Origin: Lamprocystis purpurea DSM 4197
GTDB taxonomy: Bacteria; Pseudomonadota; Gammaproteobacteria; Chromatiales; Chromatiaceae
NCBI RefSeq assembly: GCF_000379525.1
Contig: NZ_KB902515.1
Coordinates: forward strand, 1 to 55,404
DNA length: 55,404 bases
Reading direction: 5' to 3'
Every line of letters starts with the position of its first letter. Position 1 is the stretch's first letter. Both the position numbers and the translations under genes were made by a program. Shown piece after piece: positions 53,134 to 55,404 of this stretch. Under the pieces are notes generated by a model that was not told where the DNA came from, ran no database searches, and saw only the letters and a list, made by a program, of their open reading frames with translations.

Positions 53134-53281
53134 AAGCACCGTCACGGTAAAACCTCGACCTCCAGTGGTCCGAACGATGATGACAGCCTCGCGATCATCA
53201 CCGAGCCGAACAATCTACGCAGAATGTCCAGTTGCCCGATGACAGCAAAATTAGAGATGACCGTAGTATTGACGATGACGG

Positions 53282-53470
53282 TCACGGCAGAGTCCGATAG
53301 CCCGCACGTAACACCTCCGCCTCGGCGCGAGCGTCATCGATGTCGTCCGGCCCCAGGCGGGGGACAACGCCCTTTTCCAGCAAGATGTCTTTCATCTGCG
53401 CCCAACTGATCCCCGCGAGTTCCGCCGCCTTAGCAAGCGAGACCTCAACCCCGCTCCCTCGCGATCTGCT
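53282..53470 (-). pseudogene. UPF0175-like C-terminal remnant
   Basis: About 55 codons resemble the end of UPF0175 antitoxin-like proteins: SLAKAAELAGISWAQMKDIL, then a Gly/Pro segment and an Asp-rich tail. Upstream, the same frame turns Arg-rich and unlike the family, so the N-terminal half is missing or frameshifted. No toxin gene follows. Confidence 0.45.
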
Positions 53471-53698
53471 CGACCGTCGGTCCGCACAGCGACGGATTCG
53501 GATACGCGCAGCGGGGCGCTCAGCATTGTGGATGCGGTTCAGAGGGGCACTGAACCACGACGTTTGTTTCCACCGCCACGTCGGCAACGCAATGTTGAAT
53601 AATGGTTCGAGGCGCAGCACGAATCCGGGCGCTTTTCGGGATGATCGATGTCCATCGCTGGTATCCTCTACCATCGACCATTACCAGACGGATCGACG

Positions 53699-54145
53699 AT
53701 GCTCAAGATCGAACAAGACCACGCCTTGACTCGGGGGCAGCGCTTGCCGCCACGGCATCGACGGATGGCCTTTGCCGGGGGCTTGCTGGTCCTGGGCCTG
53801 GCTCCTCTCCTGTCCGGCGCCGAAACACCTGCCACCATCACCATCGCTCAGGTCCTCGCCGCCTGTGAGCGCGGCTACGCCGTCGGCAACAGAGGCGTGG
53901 ACGCGGCCATGTGCGAATGGTACGCCAACCCCTGCGGGTGCAAACCGGACGCGGCTGGACCCGGCGGTGAGCACTGGTGCATCCCGGCGGCCGAGCCGGC
54001 CGAGACCACCATCCGCAAGGTGGTGACCGAACTGCGCCGGCAGCCGGACCCCGCGGCCCCGGTCGAGCGGGTCGTGCCGGATATCCTGGCACGGATGTAT
54101 CCCTGTCAGTCGGCGGCGGGCAAGTCTTCGCTCCGTTCACCCTAA
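53699..54145 (+). CDS. Secreted protein with Rap1a/Tai-like features
   Basis: The protein has 148 residues. A signal segment (MAFAGGLLVLGLAPLL) precedes a short Cys-rich part (CEWYANPCGCK, HWCIPAA) and a helical end closing in ARMYPC. This cysteine spacing and the final YPC resemble Rap1a/Tai immunity domains. No type VI effector is nearby, so an immunity role is only a guess. ATG at 53765, just before the signal, is an alternative start. Confidence 0.55.
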   Translation: MLKIEQDHALTRGQRLPPRHRRMAFAGGLLVLGLAPLLSGAETPATITIAQVLAACERGYAVGNRGVDAAMCEWYANPCGCKPDAAGPGGEHWCIPAAEPAETTIRKVVTELRRQPDPAAPVERVVPDILARMYPCQSAAGKSSLRSP

Positions 54146-54198
54146 GAAAGAATCGTTCTCGCACAAAGACACAAAGATCACAAAGGATAACGATCCCG

Positions 54199-55008
54199 AT
54201 GCAAGCACGAACTTTGGTCAAGGTCGAAGCCGACGAGCCGGCGAAGCGTCTCGCCGTGCTGATCGATGCGGATAATGCCCAGGCCGCGGTGATCGCTGGG
54301 TTGCTGGAAGAGGTTGCGCGTTTTGGCGAAGCCACCGTCAGGCGCATTTATGGCGATTTTACGTCACCGGGAAGCGCGTCCTGGAAAAAGGTGCTCAACA
54401 CCTTCTCGATCAAGCCAGTTCAACAGTTTGCTTATACCAGCGGTAAAAATGCCACTGATAGTACGATGATTATCGATGCGATGGACCTGCTTTATACCCG
54501 GCGGTTCGAGGGATTCTGTCTGGTGACGAGTGACAGTGATTTTACCGGTCTCGCGGTTCGCCTCCGCGAAGAAGGGCTGGTTGTTTATGGTTTCGGCGAG
54601 CAAAAGACGCCTGAAGCCTTCAGGAATGCCTGCCACAAATTTATCTTTACCGAGGTACTGCGCAAGCCCGTGTCGGGCGAGCAAACGGAGGTCAAGCCAT
54701 CGCCGGCGGCGCGGATGCCGATCGAAAAACCGTCTGGTGCTCAGTCGTCGATTGCCTCACCAGCAGAGTTCCCAACCGCTTTCCTGATGGCGGCGCTGGA
54801 ACAGTCGGTTGATGATTCGGGGTGGGCGCATCTCGGAACCTTCGGGAGCTATCTTCAGAAAATCCAGCCCTCTTTCGATTCGCGGCTTTATGGATTCAAG
54901 AAGTTGTCCGATCTCATCAAGGGCAAGCCCGAGCTGTTCGACGTTGAGGAGCGCCCTGCCCCAGGGGGGACCGGCAAGTCGCTTTACCTGACCGCAAAGC
55001 GACGATGA
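54199..55008 (+). CDS. NYN-domain protein with C-terminal LOTUS/OST-HTH domain
   Basis: The protein has 269 residues. The NYN (LabA/DUF88, PIN-like) domain has its acidic site in LAVLIDADNAQ, ATDSTMIIDAMDLLY and LVTSDSDFTGLAVRL. A Ser/Pro-rich linker (about 155-190) leads to an OST-HTH domain (LGTFGSYLQKIQPSFDSRLY, GFKKLSDLIK). The combination suggests an RNA-directed nuclease or RNA-binding regulator. The ATG at 54199 has AAGGA upstream; the frame is open back into the previous gene. It is the last gene before the terminal repeat. Confidence 0.85.
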   Translation: MQARTLVKVEADEPAKRLAVLIDADNAQAAVIAGLLEEVARFGEATVRRIYGDFTSPGSASWKKVLNTFSIKPVQQFAYTSGKNATDSTMIIDAMDLLYTRRFEGFCLVTSDSDFTGLAVRLREEGLVVYGFGEQKTPEAFRNACHKFIFTEVLRKPVSGEQTEVKPSPAARMPIEKPSGAQSSIASPAEFPTAFLMAALEQSVDDSGWAHLGTFGSYLQKIQPSFDSRLYGFKKLSDLIKGKPELFDVEERPAPGGTGKSLYLTAKRR

Positions 55009-55149
55009 ATCCGACGGGCCGCTAAGGACGCGGCCCCCACAGATGGTCCAGATTGATGGTGATCGCATCGAAGTGCCGGGCAATGATGCGATCCAGTCGC
55101 GACGCCGCCCCGATATGCCGCGCTGCGGGGCGCGGCTGGGCGTAGAGCT

Positions 55150-55404
55150 GTATAGTGGACCCCATGTCCAGGACAGTTTTCCCCCGAATTTAAGTTGTCG
55201 TGCCGACGTTCATCGCAGCGGTTTGGCGCTGCCCCAGCCACCGCGGAGCGGTCGTTAAGACGGCATCCGCGCAGCGATTAAGAAAAGATCTGTTGCTGTT
55301 GCGCCGCAGGCGTTCTCAGCCAGCTCCGGCGGCCGTGCGGCGCAGTGTGGGCAAAGGGTGAATGAGTGTGGGCAAGGTGGGGGCAACGCGCCCACGGCGC
55401 GTTG
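55150..55404. repeat. Right copy of the 255-bp inverted repeat
   Basis: Reverse complement of 14-268, running to the last base of the window. It ends in the same CAACGCGCC/GGCGCGTTG-type palindrome, with one base changed. The repeat probably continues beyond the window. Confidence 0.9.

Noticed and set aside
1-55404. CRISPR array, rRNA genes or prophage
   Set aside because: No regularly spaced repeats, no rRNA sequence and no phage structural genes were seen.

Overview
The window reads as chromosomal DNA of a GC-rich gammaproteobacterium. The strongest evidence is the conserved block ftsY-ftsE-ftsX-rpoH at the right, together with a gammaproteobacterial style of envelope genes and many dispersed palindromic repeats. 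The repeat-rich, accessory-gene-rich character would suit a purple sulfur bacterium (Chromatiaceae) or relative, but that placement is inference. The same 255-bp sequence sits at both ends in opposite orientation (14-268 and 55150-55404), so the window is probably a whole assembly contig that stops in a repeated element.

Region 1 (about 0.35-19.5 kb) is an exopolysaccharide locus. It encodes two split 'ATPase + Wzz' pairs (1203 with 2958, and 15899 with 16663), an outer-membrane Wza-type exporter, a Wzx-type flippase and a Wzy/ligase-type polymerase. It also has a fused GT2-GT4 glycosyltransferase, a second GT2 enzyme, an asparagine-synthetase-like enzyme, an alginate-lyase-like secreted protein, a phosphoethanolamine-transferase-like protein and a large secreted FG-GAP/InlB-repeat protein. 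Together these would assemble, modify and export a surface polysaccharide by a Wzx/Wzy-like route.

Region 2 (19.6-25.3 kb) is a molybdenum hydroxylase operon: an IorAB-like two-subunit enzyme, XdhC and MocA, followed by a YqhD-like aldehyde/alcohol dehydrogenase. Region 3 (25.4-31.7 kb) couples a UrtA/AmiC-like periplasmic binding protein, by a 4-nt overlap, to a membrane Cache-PAS-PAS-GGDEF-EAL protein. An unrecognised 622-residue protein with a C-terminal membrane anchor follows. This is a probable small-molecule to cyclic-di-GMP signalling unit.

Region 4 (31.9-37.4 kb, minus strand) is a transport operon with two near-duplicate sodium:solute symporters, a 56-residue membrane protein too short for ordinary gene finders, and an outer-membrane alginate-export-type porin. 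An IS607-type element (about 37.4-39.5 kb) has landed just upstream. Its TnpB lacks the usual zinc-finger cysteines.

Region 5 (39.7-46.4 kb) is a mixed set: two hotdog thioesterases, cytochrome b561, a SulP/STAS permease, a transglutaminase-like protein, a YgiN-like monooxygenase, a tRNA-Val(CAC) with clear promoter and terminator, a small SET-domain protein and many repeats. Region 6 (46.4-51.8 kb) holds a Gly/Tyr-rich lipoprotein and rpoH-ftsX-ftsE-ftsY. Region 7 (51.8-55.1 kb) is a decaying segment with repeats, a broken ClpB-like gene with two amber codons and a UPF0175-like remnant. It ends with a Rap1a-like secreted protein and a NYN-LOTUS RNA-binding/nuclease candidate.
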